Assembly (NCBI RefSeq): GCF_027706725.1
Contig: NZ_JAQFWQ010000004.1
Location: forward strand, 62,001-126,000
Direction of reading: 5' to 3'
Origin: Nocardiopsis endophytica
Lineage (GTDB): Bacteria; Actinomycetota; Actinomycetes; Streptosporangiales; Streptosporangiaceae
Length of the DNA: 64,000 nt
Shown: positions 1 through 7,940 of the stretch, piece by piece
Position numbering within the stretch: position 1 is the first letter of the stretch
Layout of the letters: every line of letters starts with the position of its first letter
Position numbers and translations under genes: made by a program
Notes under the pieces: generated by a model
What the model was told of the DNA's origin: nothing
Database searches by the model: none
Seen by the model: only the letters and a program-made list of their open reading frames with translations

Positions 1-282
1 CGCGAATAACAGCGTGTGTGCCCACCGCTGGTGTCCCTTTGATTGAGTCCCGGCCTGCTCCTCGCCCCACCTTGGCGTGATCAAAGCTGCGAGTGTTCCG
101 AGTGCCACCGTGACCCACCATGAAGGTAGCTCGGTGACTGTCTCTAGCGCGTCGTTGCCCATGGCGCCAAGCCGGAATACCGCAACGACGGCCAGGAGGA
201 CGCCGCCTGTAAGTAGTCCCAGGCCGATGCTCCCGAGCGCATCCAGAATCGGGCGAGTCCTGGTCAACGGCACTCTGTACAT
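1..282 (-). CDS. Partial membrane protein (C-terminus off the window)
   Basis: Reading leftward from an ATG at 282, the frame stays open to the window edge (94 residues seen). A strong ribosome binding site, AGGAGCAAGG, lies just upstream and decides the start. Two hydrophobic segments are visible, at about residues 13-36 and 52-66, the second starting after a Trp-Trp pair. This looks like a small inner-membrane protein with two or more helices. The sequence is less GC-rich than most of the window. I do not recognise the family and propose no function. The real C-terminus is unknown because the gene leaves the window. Confidence 0.6.
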   Translation of the reverse strand, partial: MYRVPLTRTRPILDALGSIGLGLLTGGVLLAVVAVFRLGAMGNDALETVTELPSWWVTVALGTLAALITPRWGEEQAGTQSKGHQRWAHTLLFA

Positions 283-972
283 CCTTGCTCCTAAGCGAAC
301 CCCGTACCTGCAGGCCAAGCAGTCATGCCCGGAATGGGGGATCCGTCATGTTCGTGGCAGAGACGGTAACAGTACGTCCGGATACCAACGCACGCAGGTG
401 CCCGTGCAAGCGTGGTCAGGATGAAGGAGAGGCGGATCTGGCGCCCTTGGTGAGGAAGCTCGGCCTCGGCCTGTCTTGGCAGCCGTGGGCGGCAGCATCT
501 GTGGAGTGGGGCAGCATTCCTCCTGCGTGGTGGAATCGACACCTGATCTGCTTAAAAGCGTCGATTCTGCGACGCCGGATGGGTTACTTGGGCCGCCGGT
601 TCGGGTGCCGCCCGGGCTGAGAGCTCATTGCGGGTCTAGAGCGGTCGCGATGGTCGCCACGATGGTGTTCGGGGAGGGGAGGACCTTCCAAGAGAAGCGC
701 AGTAGCCTGAGCCCGGGATAGGCGGCAAGCAGGGCGTTCTGCCGGTGCTGGTCATGAAGGACTCCCGAGGGCCCCGCGTGGGAGTCGGTGCCGTCGGCTT
801 CGAACAAGGAGCAGGCATGTGTCCCACGATAGGTCGCTGAACACGGTTCGCTGGGGGAGCGCAGGGGAGAACCGGTGGGCGGACACCTAAACGGACACCC
901 AACTCGACCATGGCGGACCGCTCAGACTTGTTTCTGTAAGACGTACTCATTCCCTCATGTAGAAGTCCAACG
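283..972. other. 690-bp stretch without an intact gene
   Basis: Apart from a DUF559-like remnant (625-807, minus strand) I can support no intact gene here. A short tandem repeat, CGGACACCTAAA followed by CGGACACCCAA, sits near 886-909. The forward and reverse reading frames that are open here encode low-complexity or out-of-phase peptides without recognisable motifs. The stretch looks like decayed accessory DNA between the partial membrane gene and the low-GC operon. Confidence 0.4.
625..807 (-). pseudogene. Remnant of a DUF559/Vsr-like nuclease C-terminus
   Basis: About 60 codons read leftward and resemble the C-terminal end of DUF559 (very-short-patch-repair-like) endonuclease domains. The motif FEADG is followed by SHAGP, then RQNALLAAYPGL and LLRFSW, which is the order in those proteins (E-x-D-G, H, then RQNAL and LRF-[ST]-W). 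Only the last third of a domain is present. Upstream of the first Phe-Glu the frame shows no family resemblance and has no good start or ribosome binding site. I read it as a broken fragment of an AbiEi/DUF559-type gene like the intact one at 27776-28708. A short expressed peptide cannot be excluded. Confidence 0.45.
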
Positions 973-1506
973 TCAACAGTCATTTATAAACTGATAATAG
1001 TCGTCTCTGTACTCTTCGAGTGTGTTGTATTTTCCGAAAGATTCGTCCAAATATGACTCCATGATCTCATGGGGAGAGATCTCCGTCCCGCAATGATTCA
1101 TGGTGTAGGCATACTCGAAATCCGACAAGGCGCTCTTTGTCTCGTCGTATTTCGGGGCGTCGTTCACCCAAGAGTCTGGATCCTGAGGATTTAGAGTATC
1201 ATTCACAGTTAGTTCTCCTTTTTCTTTCTGGATGATTCCGCGACTGCTCAAGATGTCGAAATTGCGCTCCCCGAGAGATTTTAGAAATTCTTCGCTGGCG
1301 TCTTCTTTGCGCTGTTCTGATTGTATCTTCAATGACGTCAACTGGAGTTGAGTGTAAACGTCGCCTTGTTGGATGCTGTCGCCTCTGTTCTCTCCTGTTC
1401 GGTCCGGAGGGTCTTCATTACCCATCGGTCCCCCGGAGCAGCCGAATACGAGCATAGTCGAGAGCACGGGTGCGAGTACTTTCAGGCTTCGGATCACCAC
1501 GACCAT
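973..1506 (-). CDS. Secreted lipoprotein, last gene of the low-GC operon
   Basis: This 177-residue protein starts at ATG 1506. The N-terminus has a short positive region (Arg-6, Lys-9), a hydrophobic stretch and a lipobox-like LVFGC, so Cys-23 is the likely lipidated residue after signal peptidase II cleavage. The mature part is acidic and hydrophilic, with a second Cys near residue 139 and the last residue also Cys. The start codon lies inside the 3' end of the 857-residue gene (13-nt overlap), so translation is probably coupled. Base composition is much less GC-rich than most of the window, as in its two operon partners. No family is recognised. A role as a cell-surface partner of the upstream protein is inference from the overlap only. 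Confidence 0.8.
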   Translation of the reverse strand: MVVVIRSLKVLAPVLSTMLVFGCSGGPMGNEDPPDRTGENRGDSIQQGDVYTQLQLTSLKIQSEQRKEDASEEFLKSLGERNFDILSSRGIIQKEKGELTVNDTLNPQDPDSWVNDAPKYDETKSALSDFEYAYTMNHCGTEISPHEIMESYLDESFGKYNTLEEYRDDYYQFINDC

Positions 1507-4067
1507 CCACTCTGTGCGTCCTTCTTCTCTTTGTACTCTTCGTCGCTTACTCCGTACTTATCCTGGACGTCCTCCTTCTTCCTGTCAAAATTATCCAGGT
1601 ACTGGTCAGAATAATGCCTTCCGCTGTTTGTGAAACTTCCTGCTCCTGAGTCTGGTACCTCTACCTTGACCTGAACCAAGTTGAGAGACCGGTTGATAGC
1701 CCTGTCCACGTCTTCGCGTTCCTCGGCATCTAGTTCCTGCAACTTGTTTTCGCTGAGCTCAACGTGCAGTTCGCCATCGCTGTCAGGGACGAGAATCCCT
1801 GCATCCTTGAGAGTCTCTCGGTCTTTCTCCGACATGCGTTCAATATTTTCGCTGTCGCTTTCGATTGCAGTATCAAGGACTATCAGATCAGATTGCGTCT
1901 TCATTCCTTGTCGATCAAAAATGTTCGTTTCACGCTCTGACTGGTGAGGAGCTTCCTCAACGACAGCGTCTACGATGTCCCCTGTTGCGAAGTTAATAGC
2001 CCACTTCACGCCCATACCGATAGGAGGGTAAAGTGAGGCGGTGTCTGCTACTACATTCGGCCCCATCGCAACCAGATTATCCTTTCGTTCCTTCGCCTCA
2101 TCAAGATCCATATTCCGGTCCAATGCGTCATTTTGCAGAGCTGTCTCCATCATTCCGTTGAGGCGTCCCACTCTTTCACCTGCGATTCCAGGCTCCCCGC
2201 TGGCTGCACCGATGTCCATCATGATGGTTGAGTACTTGTTTGCGGTGTCCACGGTCTTGGCAGCAGTTTCAGTATCCCCCATGAGGAATTGCATGAAATC
2301 GATTGAGTTTTGTTCCTCCATTGCAATTCTAATTTGCGGGTCACCATCATATCCTTCGGAGTGTTCGAAGGCGACATCTCCCTGCCCTGTAGGAAATGCA
2401 AAACTGTCCACATACCTGACAAAAATATCACCGAGGCTAGAGGCCACTTCAGGATTGAGTGCAGTAAAGGATGCGTTCTCGTAGGTGATAGGGCCGTCAG
2501 GGGTTTGTTCTGTTACAGTTTCACCGGTGCTCACCAATTTCGCGAACATGTCTTTGCTTGTTATCTGTTCAACCAGTCCTGCGGCTGCCTCTCCAGCTCT
2601 CTCCCGCACACTAGGAAGATCACTCAGTGCGTCTTCAGAGATCCAGTCTGTAAGCCCCGAGACAGCGGCACCTTCGTCCTCCCAGGCATAGGTGAACAAC
2701 CCTTCAAGCACGTCCTTGGTATCCGTCTCGTACGTCCCTCCTTCTCCGGTAAGGATTGCGTGGTTAGCTGATTTATTCCTGGTCGATACGTCTACGAGAC
2801 TCTCGAGTTGTTCCTCCGAGGGAGCATGGAATTCTGGCCAAGCAGGACTTCCTGGATTATTGTCATTCATTAGTGTGTCAATGTTGGCTCCGACAGTCGC
2901 CGTGAGTTCTCGAGAGAACTTGGCGCCGCCTTGTGTTTCATCATTAGACTCGCCAAGAATCACGCTCAAGTTGCGCATATCTTCGCGCCAGTACTGCTCA
3001 CCATGAACAAAGGCGAGATCTTCAGCACCTTCTTTCTCCAGATAATAAGATGATTGTGGCCCGTACAGCGCGTTCGCCACAGAATCAGGAACGTACTTGA
3101 AGTTTCCACCCAGTGTCTCGTCCGAAAGGACGAGGAGGCCTGTACCTATTCCTTCGATGAACCCCTGCCACTTATCGTCAATTTGTCCAGATTCGTCGAT
3201 AGCGCCCATGGCGCTAAGGCGCTCTGGGATACTAAGGACTCCTTCTGAATAGCCTGTTCCCTCGTTAGCCGCGGTCCGTGGATCGGAATCAAGTTTTTCC
3301 AGTTCTTCGAAGAAAGACTGGAGGAAACCAATCTCCTTCTCGGAAAGATTGTCGCCGCGCTTTGCTAGCACAAGAGCGCGCGCATTAACGGCATTAAGTG
3401 CTGCAACAATCTCGTAATACCGATCGTCGATCACTTTGCCATCTTCGTCAAGGTATTTCTCCATCTCCTTCCCCATCTTTTTTCCGTCGCTGGCATCCAC
3501 TGGTATCGGCATTTCTGCCCCCAGTACGTTATAGGGGAGCCATCCGATTCCTCCTTCCGCGACCAGGACCTTCATTGCTGATTCTGTGGGGCCTTGTCTT
3601 AGGAGATTCGAGCAGCCATCAGAATCTTCCACAAGGCCAGCCCACGCTTTTCCCGCACGCCCGTTTAGCTCGCGTATCTCTGCATTGTATTTGATTATTT
3701 TATCAACGTCGCTTGTCTTACCAGAGGCACCTAGGTAGCGAGTTTTGGCGTCCTCTGCCTCTGCTTTGAGATTGCTGATCGCAGTCTTATAGTCCTCCAA
3801 ATGGGAGGACCATTTGTTCGCCACACCCCCAGCGTGAATAACGGCCATTGCGGCGCTCTGCCATTTCGAGGCGTTGTAAATTCCCGCCGTTTTGATTTCG
3901 GATGCGATCATGTCGGTGAACTCTGCGGCGGTGTCTGAAAATTTAGTGCCGACATCTTCCCCGGATCCGGTTATCGTGCCGAGGAGCTCGAGTATTTCAT
4001 CTGCTGCAGATTTTGCGTCTTCCGAAGTGGCGTCAGGAGACTTGTAGTGAAATGATAGGAGATGCAT
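1494..4067 (-). CDS. Large alpha-helical protein, possibly type VII-associated (DUF6571/TPR-region-like)
   Basis: 857 residues, acidic and mostly helical, with no signal peptide and no membrane segment. The first ~160 residues have the heptad-rich, Gly-poor look of WXG100/LXG-type N-terminal helical domains. The middle (about 235-255) has an ALVLAKRGDNLSE-like stretch followed by a helical bundle, as I recall in large actinobacterial proteins annotated DUF6571 or 'TPR repeat region'; this match is from memory. The C-terminus is charged and Lys/Asp-rich. It follows an ESAT-6-sized gene by 27 bp and overlaps the lipoprotein gene by 13 nt. The start ATG 4067 has AAGGGA upstream. Codon use is clearly less GC-rich than most of the window, suggesting horizontal transfer. 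Function is unknown; a secreted effector or structural partner is a guess. Confidence 0.75.
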   Translation of the reverse strand: MHLLSFHYKSPDATSEDAKSAADEILELLGTITGSGEDVGTKFSDTAAEFTDMIASEIKTAGIYNASKWQSAAMAVIHAGGVANKWSSHLEDYKTAISNLKAEAEDAKTRYLGASGKTSDVDKIIKYNAEIRELNGRAGKAWAGLVEDSDGCSNLLRQGPTESAMKVLVAEGGIGWLPYNVLGAEMPIPVDASDGKKMGKEMEKYLDEDGKVIDDRYYEIVAALNAVNARALVLAKRGDNLSEKEIGFLQSFFEELEKLDSDPRTAANEGTGYSEGVLSIPERLSAMGAIDESGQIDDKWQGFIEGIGTGLLVLSDETLGGNFKYVPDSVANALYGPQSSYYLEKEGAEDLAFVHGEQYWREDMRNLSVILGESNDETQGGAKFSRELTATVGANIDTLMNDNNPGSPAWPEFHAPSEEQLESLVDVSTRNKSANHAILTGEGGTYETDTKDVLEGLFTYAWEDEGAAVSGLTDWISEDALSDLPSVRERAGEAAAGLVEQITSKDMFAKLVSTGETVTEQTPDGPITYENASFTALNPEVASSLGDIFVRYVDSFAFPTGQGDVAFEHSEGYDGDPQIRIAMEEQNSIDFMQFLMGDTETAAKTVDTANKYSTIMMDIGAASGEPGIAGERVGRLNGMMETALQNDALDRNMDLDEAKERKDNLVAMGPNVVADTASLYPPIGMGVKWAINFATGDIVDAVVEEAPHQSERETNIFDRQGMKTQSDLIVLDTAIESDSENIERMSEKDRETLKDAGILVPDSDGELHVELSENKLQELDAEEREDVDRAINRSLNLVQVKVEVPDSGAGSFTNSGRHYSDQYLDNFDRKKEDVQDKYGVSDEEYKEKKDAQSGWSW

Positions 4068-4094
4068 CGTAAATCCCTTCCGTTGCTAACCGTT

Positions 4095-4421
4095 TTACGT
4101 GTTTACGCTGCGGCTAAGCAATCCAGCGATTCCTGAATAGTCCGCGTGTGCCTCTTCGTCTACAGTTTGAATATCGCTGGTCGATTGGTCGACGCCAAAG
4201 GCGATGGACATCGCATGCTCCTCCATGCTCTTCAACGTATTATCCCATTCTTCGGAATATCTTTCATATCCTTCAACGCCCGGAGTTTTTCCCATTTTGT
4301 CTTTGGCGTTCAACATCGCTTCGGTAAATTTTGCGGTGACTCCACTCAATTCTTCTGCTGTTTGTTTTGCGAGTTGATTCTTGTACGCCGCTTCGGCTAC
4401 ATTGGCGCCTATCTCATCCAT
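4095..4421 (-). CDS. ESAT-6/WXG100-sized helical protein
   Basis: 108 residues, predicted all-helical, with two long helices separated around a Gly-Lys-Thr-Pro-Gly turn (residues 43-48). This is the hairpin architecture and size of WXG100/ESAT-6-like proteins. The canonical W-x-G turn is absent; a Trp occurs near residue 59 in EEWDN. It begins the leftward operon, 27 bp ahead of the 857-residue gene, and shares that gene's low-GC codon use. ATG 4421 is preceded by GAGGCG at a usable distance. Small helical proteins directly upstream of large helical proteins are typical of type VII substrates and their partners, so export as a pair is plausible, but no secretion motif (YxxxD/E) could be assigned with certainty. 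Confidence 0.7.
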   Translation of the reverse strand: MDEIGANVAEAAYKNQLAKQTAEELSGVTAKFTEAMLNAKDKMGKTPGVEGYERYSEEWDNTLKSMEEHAMSIAFGVDQSTSDIQTVDEEAHADYSGIAGLLSRSVNT

Positions 4422-4815
4422 TTCTTCGCCTCTAAGTCTGCTTGGTGTGGGCTCCTGGGGGCAGGGAGGCGGCTTCCTCCCTTGGAAGGGTAAAACTACA
4501 CCCGGTGGGTAACCGATCGCTGACAGGGAGCCTGGTCGGTCCGCTTCCGGCCACTACCGAAGTGGAGAGACCACAGGGAGAAGACGAACGAGAGCAGGTG
4601 GGTGCGCTCCGCCTGTGTAAGAATCAACCCACCCGACGGAAGGAACCCCCGTGGTCATGGGCTTGGTGCTCTGCAGGCACCGCTCCCGTGCTTCGGTGCG
4701 GGGGACTCCCTTCCCGGGTGGGGGCTGACCTCCTCTAGCCCCCTGTCGTACTCCCGACCCCTGCATCGAAGCGCTGCTGGTCACCGGCATCTTCGATCGC
4801 GCTCTGGAGTACCTC
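4422..4815. other. Gene-free stretch with successive hairpins before the methyltransferase
   Basis: Three stem-loops follow each other on the plus strand. The first is GGTGGGT (4597-4603) with ACCCACC (4627-4633). The second is GGTGC (4665-4669) with GCACC (4677-4681). The third is a 7-bp stem 4685-4702 (two G-T pairs) closed by the very stable C(TTCG)G tetraloop. A 25-codon reading frame starts at GTG 4651 behind AAGGAA and ends at TGA 4726, in the same frame as the methyltransferase. A separate small inverted repeat, GGGAGG/CCTCCC, is at 4464-4481. The arrangement looks like a structured 5' leader; no known riboswitch class is recognised. Confidence 0.35.
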
Positions 4816-5994
4816 ATGGCCACCGTCACCTGGAACGAGCACGGGACCTCCTTCACCGCCCTCTGGCGGTCCGAGAGCTCCGCCCCTGCCCCCTCCCGTA
4901 TCGTCGTCGCCTCTGACCGGACCACCGTGGATGCCGCCTACCGGCTCCTCCGGGCCGACATCGGGGTCCTCTGGCCCGGTGACTACGAGGGCGGGCGCCG
5001 GCTCCTCCAAGGGCTCGACCGGCGTCACCAACGGGAGGTGCAGAAGCGGTCACATAAGGGGAGGGGCGGGAAGAAGGGCACGGCGGCCCTCTTCCATGAG
5101 CACCGCACCGCCCGCGCCGACCGTGCTCGGCTACTCGGGCGGCTGCTCGTCGTCTTGGAGCCCGACTACACCCTCGGCCTGCGCCGCGCTCCGGACGTGC
5201 GGGCGGCGTGTGCGCATGCCTACGGGGACGGGAACACCGGTGCCCCCGAGCGGACGTGCGTGTCGCTGTCGGAGCTCATAGGTGTGCTCAGCGCGTATGA
5301 ATGGCACCTGAAGGGCGTCGACATCCCCCAACTTGACGCGCGCATCCACCCGGCCTACAGCGTCTTCTCGCCCACGCGGAGCGAATACGTCGACCTCGTC
5401 GCCCAGGCCCCCTTCCCTGAGGGCATGGAGCATCCGGTCGTGTTCGACCTCGGCACCGGCACCGGCGTCCTCGCCGCCCTCCTCGCCCGGCGGGGCGCGC
5501 GGCAGGTGGTCGCGACCGACATCAACCCCCGCGCCGTCGCCTGCGCGCGCGCCAATGTGCAGCGCCTCGGGCTGGACGATCGAGTCGACGTGGTCGAAGC
5601 CGACCCCTGGCCGGAAGGGCACGCCGATGTCGTCGTCTGCAACCCGCCATGGCTCCCGGGCCTGCCCAGCTCGGACCTGGACCGCGCCGTCTACGACCCG
5701 GACTCCGCGATGCTGCACCGCTTCCTGACGGGCCTCGCCGACCACGTGGCCCCGATGGGGGAGGGCTGGCTCGTCCTGTCCGACTTCGCCGAGCACGTCG
5801 GGCTGAGAACCCGTGATGAACTGCTCGGCGCCATCGAGGGCGCGGGGCTCCGTGTCGCGGACCGCATCGACACGGTCCCGAACCACCCGCGCGCCGGCGA
5901 CACCGCCGACCCCCTCCACGACGCCCGGCGCCGCGAGGTCACCTCCCTGTGGCGGCTGGTCCTGGACGGGGCCCCAAGGGCGACCGGGGGCTGA
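4816..5994 (+). CDS. Class I SAM-dependent methyltransferase
   Basis: 392 residues as called. The C-terminal half is a Rossmann methyltransferase: motif I FDLGTGTGVLAALLARRG at about residues 209-226, an acidic Asp-Ile-Asn after strand 2, and NPPW at 276-279, the signature of N-methylating HemK/PrmC-type and 'small domain' enzymes. The N-terminal half carries a stretch typical of Streptomyces homologues (DAAYRLLRADIGVLWPGDYE). ATG 4816 has no ribosome binding site, and the in-frame codons just upstream (from about 4762) still encode family-like sequence (IEALLVTGIFDRALEYL) back to a TGA at 4726. The true start may be non-standard or the N-terminus may be eroded. Substrate unknown. Convergent with the gene at 6115. 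Confidence 0.85.
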   Translation: MATVTWNEHGTSFTALWRSESSAPAPSRIVVASDRTTVDAAYRLLRADIGVLWPGDYEGGRRLLQGLDRRHQREVQKRSHKGRGGKKGTAALFHEHRTARADRARLLGRLLVVLEPDYTLGLRRAPDVRAACAHAYGDGNTGAPERTCVSLSELIGVLSAYEWHLKGVDIPQLDARIHPAYSVFSPTRSEYVDLVAQAPFPEGMEHPVVFDLGTGTGVLAALLARRGARQVVATDINPRAVACARANVQRLGLDDRVDVVEADPWPEGHADVVVCNPPWLPGLPSSDLDRAVYDPDSAMLHRFLTGLADHVAPMGEGWLVLSDFAEHVGLRTRDELLGAIEGAGLRVADRIDTVPNHPRAGDTADPLHDARRREVTSLWRLVLDGAPRATGG

Positions 5995-6114
5995 GCCGGC
6001 TGAGGGCTGGTCCGGAGGAAGCGGCTGAACCAACTGAGCCGGAACCCCGGCGCGGGATCGACACCTCCGTCGCGGGCCGCGAATTCAGGGTGCCGAGTTG
6101 TCATGGGGGGCCGT

Positions 6115-6486
6115 TCACCGGCCGATCACCGCTTCCGGTGAAGCCAGCCACGACTCCAAGGTGGCGATGAACTCCTCCAGGTCGTCCGTCTCATGCCCGA
6201 TCCCCAGGTCGTCGAAGGTGTGGGCGAAGAACACCAGGCGGAAAAGGGTCCGGTACCACCCCGCATCCAGGTGGATCCGCTCCTCCTCGTCCGGCGCGGT
6301 CGGGCGGCTGGCCCAGAAGAGGTCTTCGCTGTCATTGACCTCGTACCGGCCCGACGGGAGGCGGCGGGCATCGACGGAGTTCTGGTGGATGGTCCACCAC
6401 GATGGGATCCGCAGCGGGATCCACGTCCAGCGCTCGGTGATGGCGGCGGCCAGGTATGACCCCGGCGGCAGTTCGAAGTAGGGCAT
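6115..6486 (-). CDS. Hypothetical protein, 123 aa
   Basis: A small, Trp-rich, acidic soluble protein starting at ATG 6486. Its reading frame has normal high-GC third positions for this genome, so it is likely real. Visible features are an N-terminal PPGSYLAAAI stretch, several Trp and Arg residues (WTWIPLRIPSWW), and a C-terminal helical part. There is no signal peptide, membrane segment or known catalytic motif. It converges on the methyltransferase (120 bp between the stops) and diverges from the ATC-hydrolase-like gene. I do not recognise the family. Confidence 0.65.
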   Translation of the reverse strand: MPYFELPPGSYLAAAITERWTWIPLRIPSWWTIHQNSVDARRLPSGRYEVNDSEDLFWASRPTAPDEEERIHLDAGWYRTLFRLVFFAHTFDDLGIGHETDDLEEFIATLESWLASPEAVIGR

Positions 6487-6766
6487 CCGGGGACGCTAAT
6501 CCACCCGCGTCAGAGGGCTCAATCGAATTTCGGGGCGCCACCGGAGTACCGCGCGAGCAACGGGGTCGAGCGCGGGACTGACGCGAATGGACACTAGCGC
6601 CCCGTGCGTGGCACACTCCCGGCGACAGATCACATCAGCCTGTCAGCGCCCGGTCGGTGGTGGAGCGCGCTGGCGTGCTCGCTCGGTGCGGGCGCGGCCA
6701 GTCACTCCGGCGTCGAACCCGGACCGCGGTCGTGTGCGTGCCGAGCCCGTACACGGAAGGACCGCC

Positions 6767-7468
6767 ATGTCCACCGACCGATCCGACAGTTCCGCCCCCT
6801 CCACCGGACCCGACCCGTTCGGGCTCGACGGTGACGCCTACGTCCCCGATCCCGACCGGGACACGGCGCTGCTGCTGGACGCCTTCTACCGGCGCCTCGG
6901 CGAGGAACTGGACGACCACTCCCTGACCGCCTCCATGCAGGCGCGCCAGGACGAACTCGAAGAAGCGAACCGGTCCCGGGTCGTCGACGCCCCCGCGCGC
7001 CAGAACCTCCGCATGACGATGGCGCTGGTCGCCGCCTATGAGGCCCTGCGGCCCCGGGTCGGGCGGGACGCCGCACTCGACCTCGTCCGGGCCTGCTTCA
7101 ACGAGCCGTTCGCGGAGGCCGTCAAGGACGGCACCCGGGCCAGGCTGGACGGCGCCGAGGACGCCTTCGCCTCCATCGTCGAGATGAGCAAGGCCCGAGA
7201 GGAGCAGGCGTTCGGCAAGGGCTTCGTCTTCGAGCGCTCGGCCGACGACGGCGACCGCTACCACGTCGACGTCCGCCACTGCTTCTTCCACGAGGCCCTG
7301 TCGGCCAACGGGGCGCCGGAGCTGACGCCGGTCCTGTGCGCGTTCGACGCCAACTGGATCGACGCCATCGACCCCGGCGAGCACGGGTTCCGCTTCGACC
7401 GCCCCACGACCATCGGCACCGGGGGCACCCACTGCCCGTTCCACTTCGACCGGATCCGGCGAAGGTGA
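6767..7468 (+). CDS. ATC-hydrolase-like protein (L-2-amino-thiazoline-4-carboxylate hydrolase family)
   Basis: 233 residues from ATG 6767, chosen over longer starts because GGAAGG lies 6 nt upstream and codon use becomes normal there. The C-terminal block has a Cys-His-rich pattern: HCFFHE near residue 185, a central VLCAFDANWIDAI, and a final THCPFHF. This is the layout of the ATC hydrolase family, named for an enzyme opening 2-amino-thiazoline-4-carboxylate on the way to L-cysteine. Many members have no tested activity, so cysteine formation is not assured. The gene stands alone, followed by a hairpin at 7525-7543. Confidence 0.7.
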   Translation: MSTDRSDSSAPSTGPDPFGLDGDAYVPDPDRDTALLLDAFYRRLGEELDDHSLTASMQARQDELEEANRSRVVDAPARQNLRMTMALVAAYEALRPRVGRDAALDLVRACFNEPFAEAVKDGTRARLDGAEDAFASIVEMSKAREEQAFGKGFVFERSADDGDRYHVDVRHCFFHEALSANGAPELTPVLCAFDANWIDAIDPGEHGFRFDRPTTIGTGGTHCPFHFDRIRRR

Positions 7469-7728
7469 ACACCCTTCGTTTCACTGCGGCCATCTGCGTG
7501 TTTCGAGAGTGGTCGAAGAGCGTTGTGCGGCCGGTGCCCGCACGGTGATCATGAATGTGTGGCCGGTCGCGGTGCGAGTTGAAGCGCGGCCGGTGTGGTG
7601 GCAGAGACGACGGCGCCCGACGGGGCGGCGTCGCAGGTGCGGGTCCGCCGACCTCTCCTGGGGCGGCTGATGGGGGCCGTCGACGGGGCGGCGGACCCGC
7701 CACCGGCGATTCCTGGCTCATGCTCCGG

Positions 7729-7753
7729 CCCCGGCGAACCGTCCTCGCCGGGG
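7729..7753. terminator. Perfect 9-bp hairpin, possible terminator
   Basis: CCCCGGCGA (7729-7737), loop of seven, TCGCCGGGG (7745-7753), followed by TTCACG. There is no T-run, which is common for actinobacterial terminators. It lies in a long gene-free stretch between two co-directional genes, where it could insulate the sigma-factor gene. Confidence 0.4.
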
Positions 7754-7875
7754 TTCACGTATTTCCGGACGGGGGGATGGGCACCTGGACCGTGTGGCCC
7801 GTCGAGCCAGCCCGCTGCGACCGATCACCGCGGCGGCGCGCCCGCGCGGATCGCCCGGACGGCCCCGGCCCGGTG

Positions 7876-7902
7876 TGTCACAGTCGACGGCGGAGCGGCG
7901 TC
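7876..7902 (+). promoter_or_regulatory. ECF41-type promoter upstream of the sigma factor
   Basis: TGTCACA at 7876-7882, then exactly 16 nt, then CGTC at 7899-7902. This is the published ECF41-specific promoter pattern (TGTCACA-N16-CGTC) as I recall it. It lies 38 bp before the start codon of the ECF41 sigma factor, so the gene is probably autoregulated. Confidence 0.8.
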
Positions 7903-7940
7903 CCATGGGAAACGGCCGCGAGACGCGACAGGAGCACGCC

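Larger units (their letters stand above)
7469..7940. other. Gene-free stretch with two hairpins and the sigma-factor promoter
   Basis: No coding sequence is supported. A GTGCGG/CCGCAC stem with a 7-nt loop (7525-7543) follows the ATC-hydrolase-like gene and may end its transcript. A perfect 9-bp stem, CCCCGGCGA/TCGCCGGGG with a 7-nt loop, lies at 7729-7753. The right end carries the ECF41-type promoter described separately. Confidence 0.5.

Noticed and set aside
4651-4728. A 25-codon leader peptide gene
   Set aside because: It has a plausible ribosome binding site but no amino-acid bias or pairing alternatives typical of attenuators, so it is only mentioned within the leader entry.
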